64,000 nucleotides of DNA from Vibrio astriarenae (GTDB lineage Bacteria; Pseudomonadota; Gammaproteobacteria; Enterobacterales; Vibrionaceae): assembly GCF_010587385.1 (NCBI RefSeq), contig NZ_CP047476.1, positions 558,001 through 622,000 of the forward strand, read 5' to 3'. The position numbers and the translations under genes are program-made. Positions 55,025 to 63,620 of the stretch are shown here, piece after piece; within the stretch, counting starts at the first letter, position 1; the number at the start of each line of letters is the position of its first letter. A model generated the notes under the pieces. The model saw only the letters and a program-made list of their open reading frames with translations, was not told the origin of the DNA and did no database searches.

Positions 55025-56211
55025 GTGTCCTGTCTTTAGCAAAGTAGAAATGTCCCTTTCAAGGGTGTCTTAACACAGTAGGAGAGTTAGGTCTTCGAGC
55101 TGGATGACTGAAATGATTCTGGGTCGGTGAGGACAGGATTGATTGCTCGGAGTTGCTCTTGCAGGGCGCGTTGCTGGGCTTTGCGTTTTGGGGCCTTTTT
55201 GCTTCGGGTGCGTTTCTGCTGTTGTTCAAATTCTTCCTGTTTTTGCTGAGCGAACTTCAACACATTGCCCAGTCGCTTGTTGTCCACCACTTGAGCCTGG
55301 TTGACGTTATCGAGCTTATCGAAGGTTTTGAAGTTGAGTTTGCGATACCCATATTGGATGGCAATCTCGCCATTGGGGTAATCGAGTACCTTGACATTTT
55401 CATGGATTAATCGGGTATTTTCTTCCGTATCTTCAATCATATAGATGACTTTATCGTATTGAAATGTTAGTGATTTTGAGAGCTTGCGGATCTCTTGCCA
55501 GCTAAAGATATCGTCCAACTCTTGCTCCGTTTCTCGCACGTTTCGATGCATGTCTTTCGGGTATTTGGCCGGCTTGGCAAAGCGTCGATTAAAGTCAGCA
55601 ATGAAGTAGGGAAGCCAAGCATTGGCCTCTTCAATGGTGCTGATCCCTTGCAAGCGCATCTCTTTGACTAAGCGGTCTTGTAGCGTTAAGTTGGCTCGCT
55701 CAACACGGCCTTTGGCTTGCGAGCTGTTCGCACAAATCAGTTCGATACCCAGCTCCTGTAAGACACGCCCATATTGCGTTTGTCCGACTTGTTTTCGTTG
55801 CTCTTGATTGACCCGAAATATCGAGTGCTTATCACTGTAGAGTGCCACGGGCTTGCCGTGCTCGCGCACATACTCTCGAGTCGCGACCATGTAATCAAAC
55901 GCAGATTCGGTCTCACTGAACCTGAGATTCATCAGGCGGCCCGCGGCATCATCAATGAAGACAAGCAAGCAGCACTTGTCGCTGCGTCCTTCAAACCAGT
56001 CATGATGAGAGCCGTCAATTTGAACCAGTTCGCCAAAACAATCTCTACGATAACGAGGCTGATTGACGAAGACGACGATCACGAACATCTTGCAGTACTT
56101 TAAATCGGTTTAGGTCTTGGTTACTCATAGGGATTAACATCGGTTTAGGTCCTCAGCAACGAACATCGAGACTTAATACGAGGACATTTCAATCTGGTCT
56201 AAACCGGACAT
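55025..56211 (-). mobile_element. ISNCY-type insertion sequence, internally deleted
   Basis: Imperfect terminal inverted repeats are visible: the left end starts GTGTCCTGTCTTTAGC with AGAAATGTCC further in. The right end, read inward on the minus strand, starts TGTCCGGTTTAGACC with TGAAATGTCC. The enclosed gene is an ISNCY-family transposase lacking its N-terminal region. Full elements of this type are about 1.5 kb; this one is about 1.19 kb. No target duplication is evident. Confidence 0.75.
55087..56128 (-). pseudogene. ISNCY-family transposase, deletion plus frameshift
   Basis: The true start is 56128 (MSNQDLNRFKVLQDVRDRRL), typical of the family, but that frame stops after 27 codons. The catalytic part resumes in another frame with NQPRYRRDCFGELVQIDGS. 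This continues through the DDE core (LLVFIDDAAGRL, LYSDKHSIFRVN, CANSSQAKGRVERANLTLQ) to a lysine-rich tail. Comparison with the remembered family layout places a deletion of about 110 codons, including the helix-turn-helix, near 56075. It should be inactive. Confidence 0.82.
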
Positions 56212-56609
56212 TACTAAATAGCTCTTACAAATTCAGTGCGCATTATATGTGTTATGTTAAATACCCAGTTTTTTGAAACCAGGGGATTCATCTAAGATGT
56301 GTCTAACCTTCCCTGACATTCAATCAGATTGAACATAATTATATTTACCATAAAATACCTAATAATCAGTTAATTATCTGACGATCATTAACTGATTATC
56401 AGCTACATCGTCACTCTACCTATTAAACAGAAAACGATTTGGTGCAAGCTTATTTTATTGTCTAATGATGGTCTCAAACACTATCTACTTTGTAGTCATA
56501 AACCTTTAAACAAAAAATCCACCCAATACTAGTAGTAAATGGGTGGATCTATTGAGAACTAAGTTAACCTATAACTCTCGTTATCTAGAGAGATACCTAA
56601 GAAACGATG
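56212..56609. other. Intergenic region IS / porin with porin terminator
   Basis: No gene seen. Within it, TCCACCCA (56518-56525) and TGGGTGGA (56540-56547) form a hairpin followed on the minus strand by TTTTTTG. It lies about 60 nt after the porin stop and is its terminator. Confidence 0.75.
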
Positions 56610-57590
56610 TTATAAGAAGAAACGACCACCGATACTCCACTTGTCATCATCATCTTCAATATCAAACTGGTACCCTGCGAACCCAACAAATCTCTGTGTA
56701 AAACTGTGTTCAACTTGGATCGCGCTTTGTTCGAAATCTGTGGTTTTCGGTGTCCCAGATGTTACCTTGCCTTCAACAAACTCATAGTTAACGCTGAACA
56801 CTGTACCAGAAGTTAGGCCGTAAGCGATAATTGCTTCATATTGCTGAGATTCATAGTAACCAGGATAAAAGTTATCATTGTCTGCATAGACAAGTGCGCC
56901 AAATATTCCATCTGCATATTTACCGTAACTCAGTGCAACGCCGTGTGATTCTGCATCTTCATTGTCGACTTCGCCGCCATTGTATACATACCCTAAGGTC
57001 GCTCCCAGTGCTGAGAAAGCAATGGATATTTGCCCGCGGTCGTCATAATCAACCAACATGTCAGTTTTCTGACCCTGCCAACCCAACCCAAAGTCGAGTG
57101 ACATATCGTTGGCGAAGCTAAACCCGTTACGATAAGTGACCATTTTGTCACCACGTGCTACGCCAAGGTTGCCCTGATTCGCATATAAAAAGTCATTAGC
57201 AAATGCAATTGGCTGGTCTGCCACACCTAAGATATCGTAGTACGGTGTCCATTGCGTACCTACCACCAGTCTACCGGCAGTTTCATGTGTTGCGCCGATA
57301 TATCCTAATCGAGTTGTGAATGAATTATCGCCACCATTCAAATAGTTTATTGCCCATTCACCCTTTGCATCGACTGTAACACCATTGCCGATATCGTGTG
57401 TCCCTTCGATATTAAGTCTTGGGGAAACCTGATGAACTTCAACTTCAGTGCTATCACCATATTCACCGACACCAACATCAACGTAACCACCGATCGAAAA
57501 GGTTGAAGAGTTATCCTCATATACTTGAACTGCAAAGGAAGGTGCGCCAAATGTTGTTGCCACTGCTAAGGTTAGTAATTTTATTTTCAT
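56610..57590 (-). CDS. Gram-negative porin (OmpU/Porin_4-like)
   Basis: A 326-residue outer-membrane porin with a 20-residue signal peptide (ending APSFAVQ). A 16-strand pattern begins STFSIGGYVDVGVGEYG, with RLGYIGATHETAGRLVVG, the loop-3 region YYDILGVADQP, and a C-terminal strand ending GGRFFL (terminal Leu after Phe-Phe). It allows diffusion of small solutes. It is monocistronic, with a CRP-like site about 225 bp upstream. Confidence 0.88.
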   Translation of the reverse strand: MKIKLLTLAVATTFGAPSFAVQVYEDNSSTFSIGGYVDVGVGEYGDSTEVEVHQVSPRLNIEGTHDIGNGVTVDAKGEWAINYLNGGDNSFTTRLGYIGATHETAGRLVVGTQWTPYYDILGVADQPIAFANDFLYANQGNLGVARGDKMVTYRNGFSFANDMSLDFGLGWQGQKTDMLVDYDDRGQISIAFSALGATLGYVYNGGEVDNEDAESHGVALSYGKYADGIFGALVYADNDNFYPGYYESQQYEAIIAYGLTSGTVFSVNYEFVEGKVTSGTPKTTDFEQSAIQVEHSFTQRFVGFAGYQFDIEDDDDKWSIGGRFFL

Positions 57591-57811
57591 AATGTTGTAT
57601 CCGTACTAGTTGTTAAGCCATGCCCGTGTTAGTAATTATTACTAAAACACCCACGAACAACTTAAACTTAGTCGTGATATGAAAAATAGAAATGTGGCAT
57701 TTGTAAATAATTTGTCAATAAATGCAATTTCACTCTAGCAAGCCAGTTGAAATTTTTTCTAACTAACTAATTATCCGTACTATTTCTCTTTTTAGCATTC
57801 CCCGAAAACTT

Positions 57812-57831
57812 AGCGTGATACAGATCACAAT
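57812..57831. promoter_or_regulatory. CRP-like binding site upstream of porin
   Basis: CGTGATACAGATCACAA has half-sites GTGAT and ATCAC with a 4-nt centre, close to TGTGA-N6-TCACA. It lies about 225 bp before the porin start, far for class I activation but plausible for a distal promoter. Confidence 0.5.
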
Positions 57832-58017
57832 AACAAAAAGTCGATGGAACTTTTACTAAGTTGGGCCTGAACGCACGTTGATATTGAAACCAGACTAGAC
57901 TCTTTGAGCTGCATATAACCTAAATTTGGACCTTGAGTCTCAAACAATAATCAAACATCATGCAAAGCCATCAGGGTCCAAACGGCACACCATCAATAAA
58001 AGAACTTTTAGCCCAAA

Positions 58018-58050
58018 TAAAAAAGCGACTTGAATAACAAGTCGCTTTCT
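58018..58050 (-). terminator. Terminator after yciH
   Basis: AAAGCGACTTG (58022-58032) pairs with CAAGTCGCTTT (58038-58048). On the minus strand TTTTTTATTTG follows, about 22 nt after the yciH stop. Confidence 0.9.
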
Positions 58051-58070
58051 TCATTTAATGCTGCGGTTGA

Positions 58071-58382
58071 TTAACCACCAGCCAACTTCACAGTCATTCC
58101 CTTCTTTTCAAGGTGTGCTTTGATTTTATCGCGATTATCACCTTGAATTTCAATCATTCCATCTTTAACAGAACCACCACATCCACACACTTTTTTAAGT
58201 TCAGCGGCCAGTAACTTTATTGGCGCATCATCAAGATCTAAACCTTTAACAATACACACACCTTTACCTTTACGCCCTTTTGTCTCTCGCTGGATACGGA
58301 CGATGCCGTCACCTTTTACGCGTTCAACTTTTTTTTCTTCAGGTTTAATGCGACCTGTTTCTGTTGAATATACTAATGTCAT
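58071..58382 (-). CDS. yciH: YciH, SUI1/eIF1-family translation factor
   Basis: A 103-residue SUI1-domain protein with GDGIVRIQRETKGRKGKGV, KKVCGCGGSVKDGMIEIQGD and a C-terminal LEKKGMTVKLAGG. In E. coli YciH influences initiation fidelity by disfavouring weak initiation complexes. It follows the DUF3319 gene by 3 nt on the same strand and has its own terminator. Confidence 0.93.
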   Translation of the reverse strand: MTLVYSTETGRIKPEEKKVERVKGDGIVRIQRETKGRKGKGVCIVKGLDLDDAPIKLLAAELKKVCGCGGSVKDGMIEIQGDNRDKIKAHLEKKGMTVKLAGG

Positions 58383-58385
58383 TAT

Positions 58386-58766
58386 CTATTTCTTTAATTG
58401 CTGCGCTGCTTGATGCTTTTTCATCGCAAGCAACGTTTGCTCAATATGTTTTTGAATTGCGGATTTCGCGCCTTTTAATAGCCGGCCATTAAACATGCAA
58501 TACCAACCGTTAACATCGCCTGTATCATTTTGAATCACAAATCCGTTAAATTTCTCTGCTGTGCCTTTTACTACTTGTCGTTTGGGCTCAAACGAAGAAA
58601 ACTCGGATGGTTCAATAATTGAGGCCGTATCGCAAAACCAATCAACACTCTTCTTTATTCCTGCAAGCTTGCCTTGTAAAACACGATTCTTGATCTGAAC
58701 CTGCCACTGATCGTTCTCACGACTTAAGAGTTTCAAATTAAAACCTCGATAATTACTAAACGCCAT
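58386..58766 (-). CDS. DUF3319-like small protein
   Basis: A 126-residue soluble protein with AFSNYRGFNLKLLSREN, QVQIKNRVLQGKLAGIKKSVDWFCD and a second half repeating the motif FNGFVIQNDTGDVNGWYCMFNGRLLKG. The two halves look like a duplicated small beta domain. I believe it is DUF3319, common in Vibrio; the function is unknown. Start set at 58766, since the extension to 58787 crosses the palindrome. It is cotranscribed with yciH. Confidence 0.72.
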   Translation of the reverse strand: MAFSNYRGFNLKLLSRENDQWQVQIKNRVLQGKLAGIKKSVDWFCDTASIIEPSEFSSFEPKRQVVKGTAEKFNGFVIQNDTGDVNGWYCMFNGRLLKGAKSAIQKHIEQTLLAMKKHQAAQQLKK

Positions 58767-58790
58767 AAAACACCGCTTTATTATCACTTG

Positions 58791-58834
58791 CTCCCTACTA
58801 TAGGGAGAGTTTCAACCTATTTTGATCAAAATAG
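58791..58834. promoter_or_regulatory. Two palindromes upstream of DUF3319-yciH
   Basis: CTCCCTA-CTA-TAGGGAG (58791-58807) sits about 25 nt before the DUF3319 start. CTATTTTGATCAAAATAG (58817-58834) is a perfect 18-bp palindrome next to it. They resemble paired operators or an mRNA-leader hairpin. Confidence 0.5.
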
Positions 58835-58972
58835 CTCCCAACAAGGTTTATACCAAGCTCAAACTCCAAATGGAAGCCTTTCAACGGCGAAAATAGCCCT
58901 CTTTGTTACCGTTTTGAGACATCTAATTCAATGACCAAGATTACTCATTCAAGAAACAATGGGTTACCCAAC

Positions 58973-59971
58973 TCAAGCAAAACTAGTATTAATGCAATCT
59001 GTTAAAAAGTCGCTAAAACTCACCCCTGAATGTTCTACCATTTTTGGGAACATAGAAATTGGGGTCATACCTGGGAACGTGTTGACCTCATTGAGGTAAA
59101 TTTCATTATCTTCCGTTAGAAAGAAATCGATTCTAGATAAGTGTCTTAGGCCCATATGTTTAAATACTGTGGCAGAGTACTTTTTAATTGCTGCAATTTG
59201 ATCCTTTGAAAGATCTGTTGCTTCCACATCTGTGGTCGAATGACTATCAGTACCGTACTTTTCCTCGTAAGTGTAGAAGACATCGCTCGGTGCTTTTACC
59301 TCGCCAGGGACTGTGATCACTAACTCGCCCTTGTATTCATAAGCGGCGACTTCGAGCTCACGAGGTTTAACCGCTTTCTCGACCAAAACCTGCTTCGAGT
59401 ACCCGAATGCATCCTGAACTGCCTTTGACACCTCTTGCCTTGATGTTACCTTGTAACATCCGATCGATGAACCTTGGCACGCGGCTTTGACAAAGATAGT
59501 GCCCCATTTGTCAAATGCTTGCTCTGCATGTTCCACCGCATCGGCACTATTTTCAGTTAAGAAAACATAGGGTGTGTTTGGTACGCCTAATGCGTCGTAC
59601 CACAATTTCGAGGTGATTTTGTTGAAACTATTTGCGCTGGCTTCGGCGCCACAACCCAAGAACGGAATGTTTGCCATAGAAAATAGAGACTGAATATCTC
59701 CCGTTTCTCCTGGGTAACCGTGAATACATGGCACGACATAGTCGACGTTCCAACATTTATTCTCGCCCACCAGTGTTTTGTTTGCTGTGTCTAAATAGAC
59801 AATTTCTTTTGACTCATTGATCCAAACGCCATCTTTTATCTCTACCACACAAATGGTGTAATTATCGTTCTGGCTTAGCTGTGCTTTAAGATAAGCTGCG
59901 GAAACTAACGACACCTCATGCTCCGAAGAGTCACCGCCGCATAAAAGTAATATTGTTTTCTGCTCAGTCAT
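58973..59971 (-). CDS. ddl: D-alanine-D-alanine ligase
   Basis: A 332-residue ATP-grasp ligase joining two D-alanines for peptidoglycan. The N-terminal loop is LLCGGDSSEHEVSLVSA. The ATP-grasp has VKAACQGSSIGCYKV and PRELEVAAYEY. The metal and product site is DFFLTEDNEIYLNEVNTFPGMTP. It is a bit different from the 306-residue DdlB of the division cluster and is probably a second copy. It lies near the wall-stress vxr operon, though separate. Confidence 0.93.
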   Translation of the reverse strand: MTEQKTILLLCGGDSSEHEVSLVSAAYLKAQLSQNDNYTICVVEIKDGVWINESKEIVYLDTANKTLVGENKCWNVDYVVPCIHGYPGETGDIQSLFSMANIPFLGCGAEASANSFNKITSKLWYDALGVPNTPYVFLTENSADAVEHAEQAFDKWGTIFVKAACQGSSIGCYKVTSRQEVSKAVQDAFGYSKQVLVEKAVKPRELEVAAYEYKGELVITVPGEVKAPSDVFYTYEEKYGTDSHSTTDVEATDLSKDQIAAIKKYSATVFKHMGLRHLSRIDFFLTEDNEIYLNEVNTFPGMTPISMFPKMVEHSGVSFSDFLTDCINTSFA

Positions 59972-60104
59972 AATTCAATCTAGTCAATGCTATTGTTCGT
60001 CTATGATAATAGGGATTTTAGGCCAAAGGTATGTCAGATAGTGATTAAAATCCAACTCTCTTGAGAGTGTGGCTGTTTTATCACCACTTCTCGGGCTTAA
60101 AATA

Positions 60105-60130
60105 CAACAAAGGGCCCGCAGGCCCTTAAT
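60105..60130 (-). terminator. Terminator after SPOR lipoprotein
   Basis: AAGGGCC-CGCA-GGCCCTT (60110-60127). On the minus strand TTGTTGTATTTT follows, 20 nt past the stop at 60147. Confidence 0.75.
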
Positions 60131-60146
60131 CTTTCAACTCTCAGTA

Positions 60147-60710
60147 TCAGTTTAACTTGTTCAATGTCGGATAAGCGGAATTCTTAATCTCATCGATGCT
60201 TTTCACGAAAGGTTTTAGTGAGCGAATACCACTCGGCAATTGTGACGCGGCTTTCGCTGCATCTTTTCTTGTCGCGTAGTCACCGTAAAGCACGGTGTAC
60301 CACTTCGTACCGTTTACGACTTTGTAGTTCTCCCAAACAGGCTGTCCCGTTGCTGGAAGTTGACGTGCAAATTCGTCCACTTTTGCCTGAGTACCCACCG
60401 CTGCAACTTGAATAGTAAAACCATATCTTGGGTTCATCGCCTTTTGCTTTTCGCTTGGCGCTGTAATCACAACTGGCTTTTTCTGCTGCTCAGGCTGCAT
60501 TTTAACAACTTTCTTCTGCTCTTGCTGAGCCGGAGCCATTTTAACCACTCGCTCTTCGTTGGCAGACTTCGCTTCTACTTCTTTGATCGCGACTTCTTTG
60601 GATACCGTGTAGTCCTCTTTAAATGACTCAGACTTAACATCCGTCATATAAGTATCAGATGCACACGCAGCTAGCAAAGAGGTCAAACTTATCAGTAGAA
60701 TTTTTTTCAT
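60147..60710 (-). CDS. SPOR-domain lipoprotein
   Basis: A 187-residue lipoprotein. The signal peptide ends in lipobox LAAC (C16). A charged, low-complexity linker of about 60 residues (QQEQKKVVKMQPEQQKK) precedes a C-terminal SPOR domain (about 92-170; YGFTIQVAAVGTQAKVDEFARQL, WYTVLYGDYATRKDAAKAASQL). SPOR domains bind glycan strands stripped of stem peptides at division sites. The residue after the lipobox cysteine is A, so outer-membrane sorting is expected. Confidence 0.9.
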   Translation of the reverse strand: MKKILLISLTSLLAACASDTYMTDVKSESFKEDYTVSKEVAIKEVEAKSANEERVVKMAPAQQEQKKVVKMQPEQQKKPVVITAPSEKQKAMNPRYGFTIQVAAVGTQAKVDEFARQLPATGQPVWENYKVVNGTKWYTVLYGDYATRKDAAKAASQLPSGIRSLKPFVKSIDEIKNSAYPTLNKLN

Positions 60711-60898
60711 GGGAAAACTCGAATAACTATCCTTTTCAGTGCCCTAATCATGCCCCTCTAACGTGACAGAATCAAGGAAACTATTTTATTAAATAACAAT
60801 AGATTGTGAACTAACACACATTGCTCAGTGTAATGATAGCGAGGGGTCGCATTAGCGCTTATTCTTCATACAAACTATGGGGCAAATAAGAGGTCATT

Positions 60899-63589
60899 AT
60901 GCATTCAATGGAGAGTTTATTACGCCCAAACACCATTGCGGTTATCGGTGCTTCAAACACGCCAGGACGTGCTGGTTATATTGTTATGAGTAACCTGCTC
61001 TCAGCCGGATTTAAGGGCGTTATTCTTCCGGTTTCAAATAAGCACAAATCTGTGCAGGGTGTTCTCGCCTATTCCTCTATTGACGACCTGCCCTTTGAAC
61101 CTGACCTCGCCATCATGTGCACAAAAAACAGCATCAACGTAGAGCTTGTCCCAAAACTCGCAGTAAAAAACACCAAGTGTATGGTCATTCTGGCCACCAG
61201 CTTTAATGACAATGATTCAGCGTTGGTGGAGACACTTAAAAAAGAGACTCAACGACATAACATTCGTGTTCTTGGTCCAAATAGCCTTGGTATTATTCTA
61301 CCTTGGCTTGGCATCAACGCGTCCTTCTCCCCCATACCAGCACAAAGGGGCTCTATTGCATTTATCTCTCAATCTGCAGGGATTTGTACCACGATTCTCG
61401 ATTGGGCCAATGCACAATCCATTGGATTTTCGGCATTTATCTCATTAGGTAATGGCTCTGATATAGGATTTGACGAACTGCTTGATACCCTGTCGATTGA
61501 TAGCAAAACCCAGGCAATTATTCTCTATATCGATAGCATTACTGATGCACGCCGTTTCATCTCTGCGGCTCGCGCGGCCTCAAGAAACCGTAGAATACTG
61601 GTTCTTAAAGGCGGAAAAACGCCTGAAGGGTTAGAGCTTGCTAAAGCCCACAACCAAGGGCATGTATCATTAGATATCATTTACGACTCCGCTATCAAAC
61701 GCTCAGGCATGCTGCGCGTGAATAGTACACACGAGCTTTTTGCTGCCGTGGAAACGCTCACTCACCCTACTCCGTTACGTGGAGAGAGACTACTCATCGT
61801 AACGAATAGCGGCGGTCCTTCAATCATCGCAACCGACAAACTCATGCTGCTTGGTGGTAAGTTAGCAAACATAACCGATTCATCGATTGTCGAACGCTTG
61901 AACAAGCATGTTCCAGGATGGAACGGTGCCAATCCTATCGATATTCACGGCGACGCCAGTGTCCAGCGCTTAAAAAATGTCCTTGAGGTGCTCATCGATA
62001 GCCACGAGCTTGATGCGCTTCTAATTATCCATAGTCCCTCCGCCGCCTGTGACAGCGAATTAGCCGCACAAGCGGTAATCGGGCTTATCCAACAAAACAA
62101 GAACAAACTGCGCCGCCTCAATATATTCACAAACTGGACCGGAGAATTAACAGCGAAACCAGCTCGTGATCTTTTCACTCAAGCCAAGATCCCAACCTAC
62201 CGAACTCCCGAAAGTGCCGTAACTGCATTCATGCATTTGGTGGAATACCGTCGAAATCAGAAACAACTGATGCAGACACCTACGTCTATCGAAATGCGCA
62301 GTGACGTCTCATTGCAGCAAGCACGTCAGTGGTTTGCTAACAAACTAAAAGACAATCAACGGGTCTCTTTGGACAGTTACCACTTGGGTGATATTTTCGC
62401 TTTTTATAACCTAGATATGTTAGATACATGGTTAGCGTCGGATGCCAGTGAGGCCACACATATTGCCGAAACCATTGGCTATCCTGTCGCCGTTAAGCTT
62501 CATTCGGATGACATTCCCCACAAGTCAGATGTTCAAGGAATCATGCTATCTCTGCGCACTGCTGAAGAGGTTTTTAGCGCAACCAATGCCATTTTAGACC
62601 GTGTAAAACTCACCTTTCCCTCCGCTCGTATAGATGGCGTTTTGGTACAAGCTATGGCCGATTCAGCTGGAGCAGAAGAGATACGTGTAAAAATACACAG
62701 TGACTCGGTGTTTGGGCCTGTACTCCTAATGGGACAAGGGGGCTCAGAATGGGATCCCGCGACAGATTCAGTGTGTGCGTTGCCACCATTAAATAGCGCG
62801 TTGGCTAGATACTTTATCATTCGTGCGATAAAAGCGGGCGTCGTTAAATTGCAAAAGCGCCCAATACCTTTCGATATTGATGCGTTTGCAAACTTTCTTG
62901 CGACACTGTCACAGATGGTCGTTGACAACCCTGAACTTGAAGAACTGGACATCCATCCAGTAATGGTAAAAGGACGCCAAATTACAATCGTTGATGCAGA
63001 TTTAGTGATTAAGCAAACCAATCTGAAATCAGCTCAAAGGCTCGCCATCGCTCCCTATCCAAGCCAACTTGAACAAATCGCCACGACTAAGGATGGCCGT
63101 GAAATATTAATCCGCCCAATTAGGCCGGAAGATGAGCCCAAACACGCAGATTTTATCCACCAAGTCTCCAAAGAAGATCTTTATAAACGCTTCTTTACTG
63201 ATGTCGGTGAGTTTAACCATGAAGCGCTGGCCGCTTTTACGCAAATCGACTATGACCGTGAGATGGCATTTGTTGCTCAAGAAAACACCGGTGACATCAT
63301 TGGCGTTGCACGCGCGATGATCACGCCAGATAACAGTGATGCCGAGTTTGCTGTGTTGATTCGGTCGGATCAAAAAGGTATGGGGCTGGGTAAGCAGCTA
63401 ATGATGAAAGTCATCGACTATTGCCGCAAACGGAAAACATCACAAATCAGTGGTATGACGATGCCCTCCAATCAGGGCATGCTCAATCTAGCGCGAGGGC
63501 TGGGTTTCAAGACAGCGATTGACTTTGAAGATGGTACCGCTGATATGGTATTAAAGCTGTCGGCTCTTAATTATACAGCAGATTCATAA
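60899..63589 (+). CDS. pka: Protein lysine acetyltransferase, Pka/PatZ (YfiQ) type
   Basis: An 896-residue protein combining an acyl-CoA-synthetase-like ADP-forming half and a GNAT domain. The CoA-binding domain (about 10-135) has TIAVIGASNTPGRAGYI. The ligase domains (about 150-470) have FISQSAGICTTILDWA, with ILVLKGGKTPEGLELAKAHN. The ATP-grasp (about 495-710) has VAVKLHSDDIPHKSDVQGI. The C-terminal GNAT domain (about 725-880) contains REILIRPIRPEDEPKHADFI and SDQKGMGLGKQLMMKVIDY. E. coli PatZ is 886 residues and acetylates acetyl-CoA synthetase and other lysines. It is monocistronic, with AGAGG before the ATG. Confidence 0.93.
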   Translation: MHSMESLLRPNTIAVIGASNTPGRAGYIVMSNLLSAGFKGVILPVSNKHKSVQGVLAYSSIDDLPFEPDLAIMCTKNSINVELVPKLAVKNTKCMVILATSFNDNDSALVETLKKETQRHNIRVLGPNSLGIILPWLGINASFSPIPAQRGSIAFISQSAGICTTILDWANAQSIGFSAFISLGNGSDIGFDELLDTLSIDSKTQAIILYIDSITDARRFISAARAASRNRRILVLKGGKTPEGLELAKAHNQGHVSLDIIYDSAIKRSGMLRVNSTHELFAAVETLTHPTPLRGERLLIVTNSGGPSIIATDKLMLLGGKLANITDSSIVERLNKHVPGWNGANPIDIHGDASVQRLKNVLEVLIDSHELDALLIIHSPSAACDSELAAQAVIGLIQQNKNKLRRLNIFTNWTGELTAKPARDLFTQAKIPTYRTPESAVTAFMHLVEYRRNQKQLMQTPTSIEMRSDVSLQQARQWFANKLKDNQRVSLDSYHLGDIFAFYNLDMLDTWLASDASEATHIAETIGYPVAVKLHSDDIPHKSDVQGIMLSLRTAEEVFSATNAILDRVKLTFPSARIDGVLVQAMADSAGAEEIRVKIHSDSVFGPVLLMGQGGSEWDPATDSVCALPPLNSALARYFIIRAIKAGVVKLQKRPIPFDIDAFANFLATLSQMVVDNPELEELDIHPVMVKGRQITIVDADLVIKQTNLKSAQRLAIAPYPSQLEQIATTKDGREILIRPIRPEDEPKHADFIHQVSKEDLYKRFFTDVGEFNHEALAAFTQIDYDREMAFVAQENTGDIIGVARAMITPDNSDAEFAVLIRSDQKGMGLGKQLMMKVIDYCRKRKTSQISGMTMPSNQGMLNLARGLGFKTAIDFEDGTADMVLKLSALNYTADS

Positions 63590-63592
63590 ATT

Positions 63593-63620
63593 TAGGGCTT
63601 CACTTGAGCTAGAAGCCCTA
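63593..63620. terminator. Convergent hairpin pka / LysR
   Basis: TAGGGCTTC (63593-63601) pairs with GAAGCCCTA (63612-63620), overlapping the stop codon of the LysR gene. T tracts are poor on both strands, so it is a possible but weak bidirectional terminator. Confidence 0.45.

Larger units (their letters stand above)
57591..58070. other. Porin upstream region
   Basis: 480 bp without an ORF. It holds the porin leader, the CRP-like site at 57812 and, at its right end, the yciH terminator. The stretch 57830-58000 shows nothing else I can support. Confidence 0.5.
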
